A stretch of 64,000 nt of DNA, taken from assembly GCF_042643245.1 (NCBI RefSeq), contig NZ_JBHRSK010000010.1, positions 112,158 through 176,157 on the forward strand, in the 5' to 3' direction. Of the stretch, positions 1 through 10,269 are shown one piece after another. Position numbers and translations under genes: made by a program. A model generated the notes under the pieces. It did no database searches and was not told where the DNA came from. It saw only the letters and a list, made by a program, of their open reading frames with translations. Numbering within the stretch: the first letter of the stretch is position 1; each line of letters starts with the position of its first letter. This DNA comes from Acidimangrovimonas pyrenivorans (GTDB lineage: Bacteria; Pseudomonadota; Alphaproteobacteria; Rhodobacterales; Rhodobacteraceae).

Positions 1-73
1 CAAGCGCGACTGGTCCAAGCCGACCGATGGCGGCGGCAGCGGCGGCACGCAGTTCTCGAACGTCAAGGCATGA
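1..73 (+). CDS. C-terminal end of an unidentified protein (partial)
   Basis: Only the last 23 codons lie inside the window, read from base 2. They encode a hydrophilic tail with a Gly/Ser run (GGGSGG) that ends in FSNVKA and a TGA stop. The stop shares bases with the ATG of the next gene (ATGA), so the two are probably co-transcribed and translationally coupled. No domain can be recognised from this fragment and no function is proposed. Confidence 0.6.
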   Translation, partial: KRDWSKPTDGGGSGGTQFSNVKA

Positions 74-825
74 CCTCCGCGCTTGCCCCGGGCCTCGATG
101 GCGCGGGGCTGGCGCTGCTGGCCGGGGCGGCTGTGGTCGCCGGGCTGGTGCGCGGCTTCGCCGGCTTCGGATCGGCGCTGATCTTCATGCCCTTCGCCGG
201 CATGGTCCTGCCGCCCTTTTCCGCGCTCGCCGTACTGGCGACGATGGACCTGGTCGGCCCGATCCCCAACCTGCCGCGCGCCTGGCGCGAGGGCGCGCCG
301 AAAGAGGTGGCGTGGATGGGGCTCGGCCTGATCGCCACCCTGCCGCTGGGCTACCTGGTGCTGGCCGCGATCCCGGTCGCGGCCTTTCGCACCGCGGTGT
401 CGCTGATCGCGCTGGCGCTGCTCGGGCTGCTGATCAGCGGCTGGCGCCACGACCTGCCGGCCAGCCGGCCGGTGCTGAGCGCGGCGGGGGCGGTGTCGGG
501 CTTCCTCACCGGCTCGACCGGCATTGCCGGGCCGCCGGTGATCCTGTTCCTGATGGCCGGGCGGCGAACGGCGGCGGATGTCCGCGCCAACCTGCTGCTC
601 TACCTGTTCCTAGTCGATGTCGGGACACTGGCGCTGATGGCGCTGGTGGGGCGGCTGAGCTGGAGCGCGGTGCTGGTCGGGGCGGGGCTGATCGTCCCCT
701 TCACCCTGGCCAATATCGCCGGGGCGGCTATGTTCCGGCCCGGGCGCGAGCGGCTCTATCGCCGCATCGCCAATGTCATCATCGCGGCCTCGGCGCTGGC
801 CGGGTTGCCGATCTGGGGAGGCTGA
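70..825 (+). CDS. TauE/SafE family membrane permease
   Basis: This is a 251-residue, almost entirely hydrophobic protein with about seven to eight predicted membrane segments. The N-terminal segment carries the glycine-rich GFAGFGSAL motif typical of the TauE/SafE (sulfite/organosulfonate exporter) family, and an internal repeat of it appears as GSTGIAGPP near residue 160. Family members export sulfite, sulfoacetate or related small anions across the inner membrane, but the substrate cannot be read from sequence. It starts inside the stop of the preceding gene and is followed after one base by the Mth938-like gene, so all three probably form an operon. Confidence 0.85.
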   Translation: MTSALAPGLDGAGLALLAGAAVVAGLVRGFAGFGSALIFMPFAGMVLPPFSALAVLATMDLVGPIPNLPRAWREGAPKEVAWMGLGLIATLPLGYLVLAAIPVAAFRTAVSLIALALLGLLISGWRHDLPASRPVLSAAGAVSGFLTGSTGIAGPPVILFLMAGRRTAADVRANLLLYLFLVDVGTLALMALVGRLSWSAVLVGAGLIVPFTLANIAGAAMFRPGRERLYRRIANVIIAASALAGLPIWGG

Positions 826-826
826 A

Positions 827-1192
827 ATGCGGATGAAGGAAATCGACTATAGCGGCGCCGCGCCGATCGACGGCTACGGGCCGGGCTTCTTCCGGATCGG
901 CGGCGCGGTCCACCAGGGGCCGCAGCTCGTCGATGCCAGGGGCGTCACGCCCTGGGCCGGGCTCGAGGACCGCGCGCCGCTCTTGGCGCTGGCCGGTGCG
1001 GTCGACGTGCTCTTCGTCGGCATGGGCGAAGAGATCGCCCATCTGCCGGCGCCGCTGCGCACGGCGCTGGAAGAGGCCGGCATCGGTGTCGAGGTGATGG
1101 CGACCCCGGCCGCCTGCCGCAGCTACAACGTGCTGCTGGCCGAGGGCCGCAGGATTGCCGTTGCCCTGCTGCCGGTGGGGCAGGCGGGGTAA
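827..1192 (+). CDS. Mth938-like domain protein (DUF498 family)
   Basis: This 121-residue protein has the single-domain length of the Mth938/NDUFAF3-like family. It contains the family pattern of an N-terminal PIDGYGPGFFR stretch, a central DVLFVGMG strand-turn and the C-terminal SYNVLLAEGRR motif. Bacterial members have no established biochemical role; the mitochondrial relative assists complex I assembly. The ATG at 827 was chosen because GGGGAGG lies seven bases upstream and overlaps the end of the TauE-like gene. Longer upstream readings run through that gene and look non-coding. Confidence 0.85.
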   Translation: MRMKEIDYSGAAPIDGYGPGFFRIGGAVHQGPQLVDARGVTPWAGLEDRAPLLALAGAVDVLFVGMGEEIAHLPAPLRTALEEAGIGVEVMATPAACRSYNVLLAEGRRIAVALLPVGQAG

Positions 1193-1515
1193 GGAGCCTA
1201 CTTGCCATTCGCGTGCTTGGTCGTGTGGGAGCTGAGTGCGCCGGAAGCCCCCTGTTCCGCCCGACGGGTACCGCCGGGCAGCGCCCGACCCGCCCCCCAC
1301 CGGGGCGGGCGCTTCTGGTGAGGAAGGCGCAAAAAGCGTGCCGCCGGGGTTTTGAAGACCGTCCTGCACCGTTCACAGCCGCCCCGGACGGGTCGGGCGC
1401 TGCCCTTTGCTCTGTTGCCCGGAGCTTGCATCGGAAATCTCGCCTCTTACCCGCCTTGCTCCCGATTGTCGCAGTGCCTTCCCCAAGCCCCGGCTTTGGG
1501 TTAGGGCTGTCTGCC
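1193..1515. other. Intergenic region before ccmA
   Basis: These 323 bases hold no convincing gene. They contain the GC-rich palindrome at 1281-1312 that recurs downstream of ccmG. An open frame runs through the region into ccmA but lacks family similarity and has no ribosome-binding site, so I treat it as untranslated. The ccm promoter presumably lies here, but no clear -35/-10 pair stands out. Confidence 0.5.
1281..1312. repeat. GC-rich palindromic repeat, copy 1
   Basis: An 8-bp perfect stem (CCCGCCCC with GGGGCGGG, loop CCACC) lies inside a longer block that begins GCGCCCGACC and ends GGGCGGGCGC. Almost the same block recurs at 4399-4426. The two copies flank the ccm operon. This looks like a dispersed REP-type intergenic element rather than a terminator, because no T-run follows. 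Confidence 0.6.
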
Positions 1516-2154
1516 ATGGAATTGCGCGTCACCGATCTTGCCTGCGCCCGCGGCGGCCTGCCCGTGCTGGAAGGCGTCAGCTTCACCGTCCAGCCCGGCC
1601 GCGCGCTGGTGCTGCGCGGGCCCAACGGCATCGGCAAGACGACGCTGCTGCGCACGCTGGCCGGGCTGCAGCCGCCGCTGGCCGGCTCGGTTTCGGTGCC
1701 GCCGGAATCGATGGCCTATGCCGCCCATGCCGACGGGCTCAAGGCGACGCTGACGGTGACCGAGAACCTGGGCTTCTGGGCCCGCGTCTTCGGCACCCAT
1801 GACATCGAGCCGGCGCTGCAGCGGATGAACCTGTCGGGCTTGCGCGACCGGCTGGCGCAGAACCTCTCGGCCGGGCAGAAGCGGCGGCTGGGGCTGGCCC
1901 GGCTGCTGGTCACCAACCGGCCGATCTGGGTGCTGGACGAGCCGACCGTGTCGCTCGACACCGACTCGGTGGCGCTGTTCGCCGGCGTCGTCCACGACCA
2001 CCTGAAGAACGGCGGCCTGGCGCTGTTCGCCACCCATATCGAGCTCGGGCTCGCTTCGGCCGACACCCTCGACCTCGCCCCGTTCAAGGCCAAGATCCCC
2101 GAAGAGGGCACCGGCACCGGCTTCGACGGCGGCTTCGACGAGGCTTTCGCATGA
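1516..2154 (+). CDS. ccmA: Heme exporter ATP-binding protein CcmA
   Basis: This 212-residue ABC ATPase is close to the usual CcmA length. It has Walker A GPNGIGKTT at residues 35-43, the signature LSAGQ at 117-121 and Walker B IWVLDEP at 137-143. With CcmB it forms the transporter that drives release of holo-CcmE from CcmC during c-type cytochrome maturation. It is the first gene of ccmABCDG. The ATG at 1516 was chosen because the protein then begins directly with the ABC domain. The stop lies in a GCATGA sequence that is duplicated 29 bases later at the ccmB start. Confidence 0.95.
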   Translation: MELRVTDLACARGGLPVLEGVSFTVQPGRALVLRGPNGIGKTTLLRTLAGLQPPLAGSVSVPPESMAYAAHADGLKATLTVTENLGFWARVFGTHDIEPALQRMNLSGLRDRLAQNLSAGQKRRLGLARLLVTNRPIWVLDEPTVSLDTDSVALFAGVVHDHLKNGGLALFATHIELGLASADTLDLAPFKAKIPEEGTGTGFDGGFDEAFA

Positions 2155-2183
2155 ACGGGTGCATGAACGGGGCTTTCGCATGA
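2142..2183 (+). repeat. 29-bp duplication at the ccmA-ccmB junction
   Basis: The 13-mer GGCTTTCGCATGA occurs at 2142-2154 and again at 2171-2183. In the first copy ATGA joins the ccmA stop to an ATG that opens a 10-codon reading frame. That micro-frame ends at the TGA of the second copy, whose ATG is the ccmB start. The original ATGA overlap appears to have been split by a 29-bp insertion while a chain of overlapping stops and starts was kept. Confidence 0.8.
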
Positions 2184-2836
2184 TCGGTCTGCTGTTGCGC
2201 GACCTTCGTCTGGCGATCCGGGCGGGAGGTGGCTTCGGCCTCGGCCTTGCCTTCTTCCTGATCGTCGTCGTGCTGGTGCCGCTGGGCGTCGGGCCAGAGG
2301 GCAAGACCCTGGCCAAGATCGCCCCGGGCATCCTCTGGGTCGCGGCGCTGCTGGCCTGCCTGCTGTCGCTCGACCGCATCTTCGCGCTGGATTACGAGGA
2401 TGGCTCGCTCGACCTGCTGGCCACGGCGCCGATCCCGCTGGAAGGCGTGGTGACGATGAAGGCCGCGGCCCACTGGATCACCACCGGCCTGCCGCTGACC
2501 CTGGCCTCGCCGGTGCTGGCGCTGCTGCTCAACCTGCCCAGCGACGGCTATAGCTGGCTGATGCTCAGCCTCGCCCTCGGCACGCCGGCGCTGTCGGTCA
2601 TCGGCACCTTCGGCGCGGCCCTCACCGTCGGCCTCAAGCGCGGCGGGCTGCTGCTGTCGCTGCTGGTGCTGCCGCTCTACGTGCCGACGCTGATCTTCGG
2701 CGCCGAGGCGATCCGGCGCGGCGCGCAGGGGATGGAAAACGGCACGCCGCTGCTGCTGATGGCGGCGATCACCGCCGGGTCGGTGGCGCTGTTGCCCTTC
2801 GCCTCCGCTGCGGCAATCCGCGTCAACCTGCGATAG
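2180..2836 (+). CDS. ccmB: Heme exporter permease CcmB
   Basis: This 218-residue inner-membrane protein has six hydrophobic segments and the usual CcmB length. It begins MIGLLLRDLRLAIRAGGG, the familiar CcmB N-terminus just before the first membrane helix, which is why the ATG at 2180 was chosen over the earlier in-frame codon. It is the membrane partner of CcmA in the CcmABCD complex. The region around residues 65-90 (DRIFALDYEDGSLDLL) is the conserved cytoplasmic loop of the family. Confidence 0.93.
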   Translation: MIGLLLRDLRLAIRAGGGFGLGLAFFLIVVVLVPLGVGPEGKTLAKIAPGILWVAALLACLLSLDRIFALDYEDGSLDLLATAPIPLEGVVTMKAAAHWITTGLPLTLASPVLALLLNLPSDGYSWLMLSLALGTPALSVIGTFGAALTVGLKRGGLLLSLLVLPLYVPTLIFGAEAIRRGAQGMENGTPLLLMAAITAGSVALLPFASAAAIRVNLR

Positions 2837-2892
2837 GGTCGAGACGTGCTATTTAATTGAGCATCCCGAGAAAAGGACGTAGAGCGAGTTTC

Positions 2893-3621
2893 ATGTCACT
2901 GTGGGAATACGCCAACCCCAAGAAGTTCATGCAGACCTCGGGCTGGCTCTTGCCCTGGGTCACCGTGCTGACGGTGGTCGCGCTGGTCGTCGGCCTGGTC
3001 TGGGGCTTCTTCTTCACACCGGACGACTACAAGCAGGGCTCGACGGTCAAGATCATCTACCTGCATGTCCCCAGCGCGATGATCGCCATCAACGCCTGGC
3101 TGATGATGCTTGTCACCTCGCTGATCTGGCTGGTCCGCCGCCACCACGTCTCGGCCCTCGCCGCCAAGGCCGCCGCGCCGGTCGGCATGACGATGACGCT
3201 GATCGCCCTTGTCACCGGTGCGATCTGGGGTGAGCCGATGTGGGGCACCTGGTGGGCCTGGGACCCGCGCCTGACCTCGTTCCTGATCCTGTTCCTGTTC
3301 TACCTCGGCTATATCGCCCTGTGGGAGGCGATCGAGGACCCGGACACCGCGGCCGACCTGACCTCGGTGCTGTGCCTCGTCGGCTCGGTCTTCGCGCTTC
3401 TGTCCCGCTACGCGGTGGATTTCTGGAACCAGGGCCTGCACCAGGGCGCCAGCCTGTCGATGGACAAGGCGCAGCACGTCGCCGACGTGTTCTACTTCCC
3501 GCTGCTGGTCTGCATCGCCGGCTTCATCCTGCTGTTCGTCATGCTGGTGCTGCTGCGGACCCGGACCGAGATTCGCGCCCGCCGGCTCAAGGCGCTGCTG
3601 GCGCGGGAAAGGATGGCGTGA
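2893..3621 (+). CDS. ccmC: Heme-handling protein CcmC
   Basis: This 242-residue, six-helix membrane protein carries the tryptophan-rich WGTWWAWDPR motif (around residue 117) that binds heme on the periplasmic face. Two histidine-bearing loops flank the motif (LHVPSA and WNQGLHQGAS). CcmC loads heme onto the chaperone CcmE. The start MSLWEYANP at 2893 matches the family and removes a poorly conserved 12-residue extension. A 56-base gap separates it from ccmB, and its stop overlaps the ccmD ATG (TGATG). Confidence 0.95.
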   Translation: MSLWEYANPKKFMQTSGWLLPWVTVLTVVALVVGLVWGFFFTPDDYKQGSTVKIIYLHVPSAMIAINAWLMMLVTSLIWLVRRHHVSALAAKAAAPVGMTMTLIALVTGAIWGEPMWGTWWAWDPRLTSFLILFLFYLGYIALWEAIEDPDTAADLTSVLCLVGSVFALLSRYAVDFWNQGLHQGASLSMDKAQHVADVFYFPLLVCIAGFILLFVMLVLLRTRTEIRARRLKALLARERMA

Positions 3622-3782
3622 TGCTGCCGGATCTGGGCAAATACGAGGTCGCGGTGCTGTCGGCCTACGGCGCGGCGATCGTGCTGATCGTGGTGCTGGT
3701 GGTCTGGACGCTGATCCGCGGCGCCAAGGTGCGGCGCCAGCTCGACGAGGTCGAAAAACGCCGGGGACGCAAGAATGGCTAA
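3621..3782 (+). CDS. ccmD: Heme exporter small subunit CcmD
   Basis: This is a 53-residue protein. It has one membrane helix (about residues 12-32), preceded by the short periplasmic segment MLPDLGKYEVAVLSAYG and followed by a basic, charged cytoplasmic tail (KVRRQLDEVEKRRGRKNG). That is the CcmD layout; CcmD stabilises the CcmABC-CcmE complex. The gene overlaps the ccmC stop by one base and the ccmG start by eight bases, which supports coupled translation. Confidence 0.92.
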   Translation: MLPDLGKYEVAVLSAYGAAIVLIVVLVVWTLIRGAKVRRQLDEVEKRRGRKNG

Positions 3783-4317
3783 ACTCTCTCCGCTGATGAT
3801 CCTGCCGCCGGTGATCTTCGCCGGGCTCGCGGCGATGTTCTGGGTCTCGATGGAGCGCGGCGGCGATCCCAACGCGCTGCCCTCGATGATGGTCGGGCGC
3901 GCGGCGCCGCCGGTGATCCTGACCCCGTTGGGCGACAGCCCGCCCTTCACCGATGCCACCCTGCGCGACGGCCATGCCAAGCTGCTCAACTACTGGGCCA
4001 GCTGGTGCGCCCCCTGCCGCGCCGAGGCGCCGATGCTGGACAAGATCGCGGCCTCGGGCGTGCCGATCTACGGCGTCAACTACAAGGACAAGAAGGAAGA
4101 CGCGCTCGCCTTCCTGGCCGAGACCGGCTCGCCCTATGCCGCCATCGGCGCCGACCTGGCCGGCAAGATGGCGCTGAACTGGGGCGTCTACGGCGTGCCC
4201 GAGACCTATGTCATCGACGGCAAGGGCAAGGTGCTGCTGCGCTTCCCCGGCCCGATCACCGAGAGCGTCTGGACCAAGACGATCCAGCCCGCATTGCAGA
4301 AGGCGGCGGCGGAGTAG
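3775..4317 (+). CDS. ccmG: Periplasmic thioredoxin CcmG/DsbE
   Basis: This 180-residue protein has an N-terminal membrane anchor (about residues 5-24) and a periplasmic thioredoxin fold. The redox motif WCAPC places the cysteines at 78 and 81, and the GVYGVPETYVI segment holds the cis-proline loop. CcmG reduces apocytochrome c cysteines before heme attachment. It is the last gene of the ccm operon and overlaps ccmD. ccmE, ccmF and ccmH are not in the window, so they must lie elsewhere. Confidence 0.95.
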   Translation: MAKLSPLMILPPVIFAGLAAMFWVSMERGGDPNALPSMMVGRAAPPVILTPLGDSPPFTDATLRDGHAKLLNYWASWCAPCRAEAPMLDKIAASGVPIYGVNYKDKKEDALAFLAETGSPYAAIGADLAGKMALNWGVYGVPETYVIDGKGKVLLRFPGPITESVWTKTIQPALQKAAAE

Positions 4318-4398
4318 GGGGCACAGCGTCGTGCACTCTGGTGCACTCCGCGAAAATGTGCAGTGAACAACTGTTTTCCGAGGCTTCCGCCCCGGATC

Positions 4399-4426
4399 GC
4401 GCCCGACCCGCCCCCAGGGCGGGCGC
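4399..4426. repeat. GC-rich palindromic repeat, copy 2
   Basis: This is the second copy of the block seen at 1281-1312. It again begins GCGCCCGACC and ends GGGCGGGCGC, here with a CCCGCCC/GGGCGGG stem around a CCA loop. It sits in the 278-bp gap after ccmG. It lacks a T-run, so it is more likely a dispersed element than the ccm terminator. Confidence 0.6.
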
Positions 4427-4595
4427 GATCCCAAGTGCTGCCAGATGACGACGCGGTTGTTCTGGCCCCGAGCCCTCACACCCCCTCCCGACCAATTGAC
4501 GCCGCGCGACGGGCAGTCCGGACAGCCGCGCCCCATATGCCCCGATGAGCAACCGCGGGCGGCGCGGGCCGCCTGCCCGAAGACGGGAGCGTGCG

Positions 4596-5453
4596 ATGAA
4601 GACGATCGGCAATCCGCTGTCCTGGACGGCACAGGAGCTGGTGCGGGCGGGCGGCGCCCTGGCCGCCACCGAGGAGGCGCTGCATGGCGCCGGGGCGGCC
4701 CCGCCCGAGATCCGCCGGATCACCGTCGACGATCTGTTCCGGGCGCTGCGCAAGGGCTGGGAGGATTTCATCGCCACCCGCAGCGACGTCGCGGTCCTGG
4801 TCGCGATCTACCCGCTGACCGGGGCGCTGCTCTACTGGCTCGCCGGCCATGCCGACCTGCTCCATCTCTTCCTGCCGGCGCTGACCGGCTTCGCCCTGCT
4901 CGGCCCGGTCGCGGCCGTCGGCCTCTACGAGCTCAGCCGGCGGCGCGAGGCGGGCGAGCGGGCGCTGCTGACCGACGCGCTGGCGATCCACCGGGTGCCG
5001 GCCTTCGGCGCCGTGGTCACGCTGGGGCTGTTGCTGCTGGGCCTGTTCCTGACCTGGATGACCGTGGCGACGATCGTCTACGGCGCCGTCATGGGCAGCG
5101 CGGTGCCGGCCAGCCTGACCGCCTTCCTGTTCCGCATCGTCACCACGGCGGACGGGCTGTGGATGCTGACCGTCGGTGGCCTGATCGGTCTGGCCTTCGC
5201 CACCGCCGTGCTGGTGCTCAGCCTGGTCTCCTTCCCGCTGCTGCTCGACCGCGATGTCGGCCTGCCGGTGGCGATGGCGACCTCGCTGCGGGTGGCGCGA
5301 CGCAACCCCGGGGCGGTGGCGCTGTGGGGGCTGATCGTCGCCGCCGGGCTGGCGCTGGGGGCGCTGCCGGCGTTGCTCGGGCTGGTGGTGGTGCTGCCGG
5401 TGCTGGGCCACGCCACCTGGCATCTCTACCGCGCCGCGGTGGTGCCGGGCTGA
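4596..5453 (+). CDS. DUF2189 membrane protein, copy 1
   Basis: This 285-residue integral membrane protein has about six hydrophobic segments. The strongest motif is the C-terminal LVSFPLLLDRDVGLPVA, followed by VARRNPGAVALWG, which together mark DUF2189. The function of the family is unknown. The start MKTIGNPLSW at 4596 was chosen because the neighbouring paralogue begins MSGTIGNPLSW. The two genes are separated by 100 bases and look like a tandem duplication with most sequence drift in the first 40 residues and in the loop around residues 165-190. Confidence 0.85.
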   Translation: MKTIGNPLSWTAQELVRAGGALAATEEALHGAGAAPPEIRRITVDDLFRALRKGWEDFIATRSDVAVLVAIYPLTGALLYWLAGHADLLHLFLPALTGFALLGPVAAVGLYELSRRREAGERALLTDALAIHRVPAFGAVVTLGLLLLGLFLTWMTVATIVYGAVMGSAVPASLTAFLFRIVTTADGLWMLTVGGLIGLAFATAVLVLSLVSFPLLLDRDVGLPVAMATSLRVARRNPGAVALWGLIVAAGLALGALPALLGLVVVLPVLGHATWHLYRAAVVPG

Positions 5454-5553
5454 GCGGGCCGCCGCCGGCCAAGGGGCACCGGGACGACAGGGCCGGGCAT
5501 CCGTGCTATCTTCTGCGACATTCCGCCACATATGGCGGGGGGAGGAGCAAGCG

Positions 5554-6411
5554 ATGTCCGGAACCATCGGTAATCCGCTGTCCTGGAGCGCAGAGCGCCT
5601 GTTCGGCGCCGGCGCCCATCTGGCCCAGGCGACAGAGATATTGGGAGGCGACCGGGACGAAGCCCGGCCAAGGGTCCGCCGTATCGGCAGCGCGGACGTC
5701 TTCGGCGCGCTGCGGCAGGGGCTGGCGGATTTCGCCGCCCTGCGCACCGATGTCGTCTTCCTCTGCCTCGTCTACCCGGTGATCGGCGCGGCGCTGGTCT
5801 GGCTGGCGCTGAACCGCGACCTGCTGCCGCTGGTCTTCCCGCTGATGTCGGGCTTCGCCCTGATCGGCCCCGTCGCGGCCGTCGGCCTCTACGAGATGAG
5901 TCGCAAGCGCGAGGAGACCGGGCAGGCGGTCTGGGCCGACGCCTTCGGCGTGCTGGCCAGCCCGCGCTTCGGGGCGATCTTCATCCTCGGACTGGCGCTG
6001 TTCGGGCTGTTCCTCGTCTGGATGGTGGTGGCCGGCGGTCTCTATGCCGCGACCTTGGGGCCCGAGCCGCCGGTCTCGGCCGCGGCCTTCCTGCGCGACG
6101 TGACCACCACCGATCCGGGCCAGACCATGGTCTTCGTCGGTGTCCTGGTCGGGCTGGGCTTCGCGGCGCTGGTGCTGATGGTCAGCCTGGTGTCCTTCCC
6201 GCTGCTGCTCGACCGCGATGTCGGGCTGCCGGTCGCGGTGGTGACCTCGATCCGGGTGGCGCGCAAGAACCCCGGACCGGTGGCGCTCTGGGGCCTCATC
6301 GTTGTCGCCGGGCTGGCGGTGGGGGTGGTGACGGCGCTGCTCGGCCTCGCCATCGTGCTGCCGGTGCTGGGCCACGCCACCTGGCATTTCTACCGCCGCG
6401 CGGTGGGGTAG
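5554..6411 (+). CDS. DUF2189 membrane protein, copy 2
   Basis: This 285-residue paralogue of the preceding gene has identical length, the same membrane layout and nearly the same C-terminal half (LVSFPLLLDRDVGLPVA, VARKNPGPVALWG, VLPVLGHATWH). A strong ribosome-binding site (GGGGGGAGGAG) lies upstream of ATG 5554. Retention of two equal-length copies suggests either a hetero-oligomer or a dosage effect; neither can be told from sequence. The convergent TPR gene begins its 3' end 13 bases downstream. Confidence 0.85.
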   Translation: MSGTIGNPLSWSAERLFGAGAHLAQATEILGGDRDEARPRVRRIGSADVFGALRQGLADFAALRTDVVFLCLVYPVIGAALVWLALNRDLLPLVFPLMSGFALIGPVAAVGLYEMSRKREETGQAVWADAFGVLASPRFGAIFILGLALFGLFLVWMVVAGGLYAATLGPEPPVSAAAFLRDVTTTDPGQTMVFVGVLVGLGFAALVLMVSLVSFPLLLDRDVGLPVAVVTSIRVARKNPGPVALWGLIVVAGLAVGVVTALLGLAIVLPVLGHATWHFYRRAVG

Positions 6412-6423
6412 GGCGCCCGCAGG

Positions 6424-7143
6424 CTAGTGCAGGCTGGTGCGCAACCGCGCCAGTCCGGCATCCCCCGGAAAGAGGCGCAGGCCCTCGGCGATGGTGTCTC
6501 TGGCCGCGGCCGCGCGGCCGAGAGAGAGCTGGGCCCGGGCGGCCTGGACGTAGATGCGCCCGCTTTCCGCGTTTTCCGTCAGCCCCTCGCGGGCGACGGC
6601 AAGCGCGTCGCCGGGCTGGCCGCTGCGGTTCAGGGCCCTGGCCGAGAAGTAGATGGCATCGAGGTCGCCCGGCCGTTCCTCCAGCGCCCGGGCGCAATCG
6701 GGCACCGCCTGGGAGAAATGCGCCTGGTCCTGGCGCACGACGCAGCGTGACAGCCAGCCCTGCGGAACGTCGGCAAGCTTGAGCGACCGGGTCAGCAGCA
6801 TTTCCGCCTGCGCCGGCTTGCGCTCCTGGCGCAGGGTCCAGGCCAGCATCCTGAGGATCTCGGCATCGCGCGGTGCCAGCGTCGCGGCCCGGCGCAGGGC
6901 GGACTCGCTTTGCGGCAGGCGGTCGAGGGCCCGCTGGGCGAGACCGATATTGAGCAGGACCTGCGCGCGGCTTGCGTCGGGCATGTCCCGGGCCGCGGCG
7001 ACGGTGCAGGTTTCGAGCGCGGCTTGCGGCTCGGCCAGCGGCGCGGCGGACAGGCAGTCCTTCACCGGGTCGGCCCGGACCGGGGCGCCGAGCGCGAGCA
7101 GGGACAGAAGCGGGGCGCAGAGCGCGGTGGCTACCAGTTTCAA
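6424..7143 (-). CDS. Exported tetratricopeptide-repeat protein
   Basis: This 239-residue protein starts at a TTG (7143-7141) placed seven bases after GGAGGA. This start gives a clean signal peptide (KLVATALCAPLLSLLALG, cleavage after VRA near residue 24). The mature part is a string of TPR-like helix pairs, for example VLLNIGLAQRALDRLPQSES, LRMLAWTLRQERKPAQAEML and YFSARALNRSGQPGDALAVA. TPR proteins mediate protein contacts; a periplasmic scaffold role is inferred. The gene follows the aconitase terminator on the same strand, so it probably has its own promoter. Confidence 0.8.
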   Translation of the reverse strand: MKLVATALCAPLLSLLALGAPVRADPVKDCLSAAPLAEPQAALETCTVAAARDMPDASRAQVLLNIGLAQRALDRLPQSESALRRAATLAPRDAEILRMLAWTLRQERKPAQAEMLLTRSLKLADVPQGWLSRCVVRQDQAHFSQAVPDCARALEERPGDLDAIYFSARALNRSGQPGDALAVAREGLTENAESGRIYVQAARAQLSLGRAAAARDTIAEGLRLFPGDAGLARLRTSLH

Positions 7144-7181
7144 CTCGTCCTCCCGAAGGCACAGGGGCTCAGTCTCGCCGC

Positions 7182-7220
7182 AAAATGAAAAAGAGGGCAA
7201 CCCCCGGGGGGCGCCCTCTT
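7182..7220 (-). terminator. Rho-independent terminator of aconitase
   Basis: On the minus strand an AAGAGGGC/GCCCTCTT stem with an inner C-run/G-run encloses the hairpin. It is followed by TTTTTCATTTT. It begins 24 bases after the acnA stop and separates acnA from the downstream TPR gene. Confidence 0.85.
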
Positions 7221-7243
7221 CCAATTTCGCCGTGTGGCGGGAC

Positions 7244-9994
<2,751 letters not shown>

Positions 9995-10080
9995 CTCGGC
10001 CTCCTGGCTGTTGGATCGGTCGCGGGATTTGCCGTCCTCATGCCCGACGGGGCGCGGGGACGCAAGGGAGTCGCAAGCGA

Positions 10081-10098
10081 TGTATGCAATTGTATGCC
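10081..10098. promoter_or_regulatory. Candidate operator upstream of acnA
   Basis: TGTATGCAATTGTATGCC contains two TGTATGC direct repeats and can also be read as a near-palindrome around AATT. It lies 87 bases upstream of the acnA start in the divergent region. Its form resembles operators of GntR-type regulators, but no such regulator is encoded in the window. The call is tentative. Confidence 0.3.
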
Positions 10099-10216
10099 GA
10101 AAATCCAGCCCCTTTTGCAGGGGGGGGCGACGCGGCCACGACATGCTGCGTCGTATCGAGAGCACAGATACATATTGTCGCCCCGGGATCGCAAAACCTT
10201 GATTGGCGCCCGGCGG

Positions 10217-10236
10217 TTCCCTTCGGTAGAAGGGAA
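10217..10236 (+). other. Stem-loop in the leader of the DUF1223 gene
   Basis: TTCCCTTC and GAAGGGAA form a perfect 8-bp stem around GGTA, ending 33 bases before the ATG at 10270. No T-run follows, so it is not a classic terminator. It could be an mRNA leader structure or a dispersed element. Confidence 0.4.
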
Positions 10237-10269
10237 GGTGGGAAGCTTGAATTTGCAGAGACAGAATAG

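Noticed and set aside
1193..1515. N-terminal extension of CcmA
   Set aside because: An open frame continues upstream of ATG 1516 for about 100 codons, but CcmA proteins begin at the ABC domain and the upstream part includes the palindromic repeat.
4318..4398. GTGCAC repeats after ccmG as an operator
   Set aside because: The three short GTGCA copies are not evenly spaced, lie after the last gene of the operon, and have no T-run for termination.
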